A stretch of DNA of 64,000 bases from Rostratula benghalensis (taxonomy: Eukaryota; Chordata; Aves; Charadriiformes; Rostratulidae): positions 1,700,590-1,764,589 of the forward strand of contig VXAI01000117.1 in NCBI GenBank assembly GCA_013399305.1, given 5' to 3'. Every line of letters begins with the position of its first letter. Positions within the stretch are counted from its first letter, which is position 1. The notes beneath the pieces were generated by a model. The model had not been told where the DNA came from. It made no database searches and saw only the letters and a program-made list of their open reading frames with translations. A program made the translations under genes and the position numbers. This document shows positions 61,998 to 64,000 of this stretch, in pieces.

Positions 61998-63262
61998 TTT
62001 ACCATGATCATCTACTCCGATCAGCTGCATATGCAAGCCTGGAAGACAGACTGCCCTGAAGCACTCTATGTGTGGTTTCCAGTTTCATCTGTTGTTCCTT
62101 AGAGCTGGGAAGTGCTTAGGGCTTAACAAACTGTAATGCAAGTGTAAGTAGTCTGTACACACAGACCAGACTTACATGCACTGAATTGCATTCCTCAGTC
62201 TCTGTCACTCTCACAATGCATTGAACCACGTACCATTAAAGAATTTACGTATTTCCTTTGCTAATGAGGAAAAAACAGTACAGCACTTTGTGTATAATCT
62301 GTTTCCCAATAGCAGGAGGGAAAACCATTTCATGGCAGCCTCCAGGGACAGTGGAGATTTCTTTATAACAAACCTGACAATGGCATTGCTCCCCCACCTG
62401 ATGCCCAGCTCTCGGCACAAACCTGAGTGTGGATGAAGCCCCACTCCATTACCATGCTGTTTCACTGCACACCCTCCCATGATTGACGGTGGATATTTTG
62501 CTTGTCAATACAAATATTCAGAGAGGCCACATGATTGATGTCCATGGCCTAAAAAGATTCAGTACATTTGTTTTGTCCATTATGTTGTTATCTTTCAGAA
62601 GTTCCCATCAGATTAAAAATTTCAGTCAGAAAATAGGGTATGTCATGTTCTCTCCCCTTCTATTGCCCGAGATATATTTTTATTTTAACAATCTAACTAA
62701 GTTGCACTAAAAAAAAAAAAAGATAAAGTGGACAAGTTTTTAAACTTTTCTGTTTCCCTTAAGCTTTACTTTAAGGGACACAGGCTGCCTTTCAGTCACT
62801 TCTATGCTGGCAGAGATCCATAAGGCTTCCTGTACAGAGCATATTATGGGCAACTGTGCAGTGTGAGGAAATTTGGAAGGATCATCATCATTCTGAGAAG
62901 ACCCAAACAGCATCAAACTCAACAGTATACAAATATGTAGTAAGACTGTCTTTCCTTCACAGGATTTGGCCCAACATCACCATGATCCCTGCAACAAAAA
63001 CCTCACCTATGTAATTTACACCAGGCTTCTGGAGTCTGTCTGTGGTGCATGGTTGCTGGTCCAGCTATAGATGTAATTTTTACTGATGGTTTCTGGGACT
63101 GCCAAGGCCTAGATAAAACTTACTGGCAACTCACCCACTCTGAAAATGCACATCTCAAGTTCTCTAACCCTAGTCAAGGAAGCGTGCTCAAGTCCAGCAG
63201 GCAATATTCCCAGCCTCAGATATCTTCATGTTAGTCTGATGATATGCTAAGCAAAGCCCAAT

Positions 63263-63499
63263 TTATTTTCCCATCCATTCTTTTCTCTTTGATGAATGCC
63301 TCCAGCTAATGTTCTTCAGCTTTTTCTTGTAGAAACAAGTGTATATGCTCAAACACACGTTCAGTAATAACGTTAAGTCTCCCCCGTTCTTGAGGCAGTT
63401 GTCCTGAATCAGAAGGGTGGCTTGGAACATGTCCTTGAGACAGTAAGCACCATCTTCAGGGTACAATGCATGCAGCACTATTTGAGCCACATTTTGTAT
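63263..63499 (-). CDS. Candidate terminal coding exon of an unidentified minus-strand gene
   Basis: The best coding candidate in the window. On the minus strand a strong acceptor (CTCTTCCATCTCTTGCAG, with a TTACTCA branch-like site 25-30 bases upstream) opens at 63499 into about 78 codons ending in TAA at 63263. AATAAA overlaps the stop. Third positions are about 60% G/C over the first 68 codons against an AT-rich background. The product would be mostly helical-looking, with the segments HALYPEDGAYCLKDMF and LLIQDNCLKNGGDLTLLLN, then a basic C-terminus. I do not recognise the family. No good donor lies inside, so it would be a last exon, the rest of the gene being to the right. A broken gene copy is the alternative, since coding-like text continues upstream in another frame to about 63641. 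Confidence 0.4.
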   Translation of the reverse strand: MQNVAQIVLHALYPEDGAYCLKDMFQATLLIQDNCLKNGGDLTLLLNVCLSIYTCFYKKKLKNISWRHSSKRKEWMGK

Positions 63500-64000
63500 C
63501 TGCAAGAGATGGAAGAGATGCTTGAGTAATTTTTATATAGCACAGTATATCTTCTCCAGTAATTTTATGGTGAGCAACTGTTCAGCAGCATGAGCTCAAA
63601 TAGCTTGCACTGAAACTCAATCTTCTCATGTAACTGTGACTCCTTTTTTTTCCCAATACGATACGGTGGTTAAAAATATGTCAAAATAGTATTCTGTTGA
63701 AAAGGCTGAAAATCAGTTGATCTGCAAGTAAATGTCAGACTCCAAAACCTCAATCGGTACTGTGGAATGTTGTGTGGTAATATCTGTTTTCTAGAACTCC
63801 AGGCATTATTATTTTTAGACATCTAAGAAAACAGCTCAGAGACATTAGGTACTGCAGATACTTTTATTAGGACAGCTTAAATAGCACAAGCAGCTTAACA
63901 TCATATGGGATCTTTGGCGTAGTTTTTTCTTAAATGTATTGAGCATATATCTGTCCTGAATGGTTGTGAGGTTGTGAGGTCATAGAAGTAATAGGAGATT
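63500..64000. other. Right-edge stretch, probable intron of the minus-strand candidate
   Basis: If the exon at 63263-63499 is real, this is its upstream intron. Within it, 63565-63641 on the minus strand reads as an open coding-like piece (HEKIEFQCKLFELMLLNS) in a different frame, which could be decayed coding sequence. A GGTTGTGA direct duplication lies at 63963-63978. No transposon is recognised. Confidence 0.4.

Larger units (their letters stand above)
60371..63262. other. Non-coding stretch with low-complexity patches
   Basis: No gene recognised with confidence. Contains an AT repeat (61702-61741), a purine-rich tract (61950-61997) and a 13-base A run (62709-62721). A minus-strand frame (62922-62740) behind an acceptor-like GGGTCTTCTCAG could be an exon, but no good donor is seen. 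Confidence 0.55.

Noticed and set aside
62740..62922. Minus-strand frame behind an acceptor-like site, considered as another exon of the right-edge gene
   Set aside because: No convincing donor, and the 63263-63499 candidate already ends in a stop with a poly(A)-type signal, so continuity is not supported.

Overview
The window looks like non-coding DNA from an amniote genome, most likely a bird. It is AT-rich and CpG-poor, has no operons or dense coding, and its recognisable mobile elements are almost all CR1-type non-LTR retrotransposons, the dominant interspersed repeat of birds, crocodilians and turtles. No Alu, B1 or L1-like sequence was seen. A crocodilian or turtle cannot be excluded without a database search. 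No complete protein-coding gene is recognisable, so this is a gene desert, a very large intron, or both.

Layout. Positions 1-16.6 kb are mostly single-copy sequence with three blocks that look like conserved non-coding elements (about 4.9-5.2, 8.0-8.3 and 9.4-9.7 kb) and three short open stretches bounded by good splice motifs (7073-7188, 12149-12263, 14844-15052). From 16.6 to 23.9 kb there are three CR1 copies: a 3' end on the plus strand (16600-16874), a minus-strand tail (21026-21110), and a longer minus-strand copy (22417-23873) with decayed reverse transcriptase. Around 28.2-28.9 kb lies an A-rich block resembling a solo retroviral LTR. From 34 to 39.2 kb there are four more candidate conserved blocks; one also carries a 125-codon open frame. 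The stretch 39.2-49.2 kb is featureless apart from low-complexity tracts. At 49-56.1 kb there is a small pentamer microsatellite, a CR1 tail, another candidate conserved block, and a pair of old CR1 copies in the same orientation. The larger of these (54135-55925) retains endonuclease and reverse transcriptase signatures. At 60.2 kb there is a 192-bp TTCC microsatellite with one unresolved base.

The most gene-like sequence is at the right edge on the minus strand (63263-63499). It is a coding-like open frame directly behind a strong splice acceptor and could be the last exon of a gene lying mainly to the right of the window. Coding-like sequence seems to continue upstream in another frame, so a broken gene copy is the main alternative.

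No cooperating gene system was found. The more plausible biology is regulatory: several AT-rich blocks that keep CpGs and homeodomain, POU or PBX-like sites, as seen in gene deserts around developmental genes. The calls of conservation and splicing are inferences from one sequence and need alignment or RNA data.
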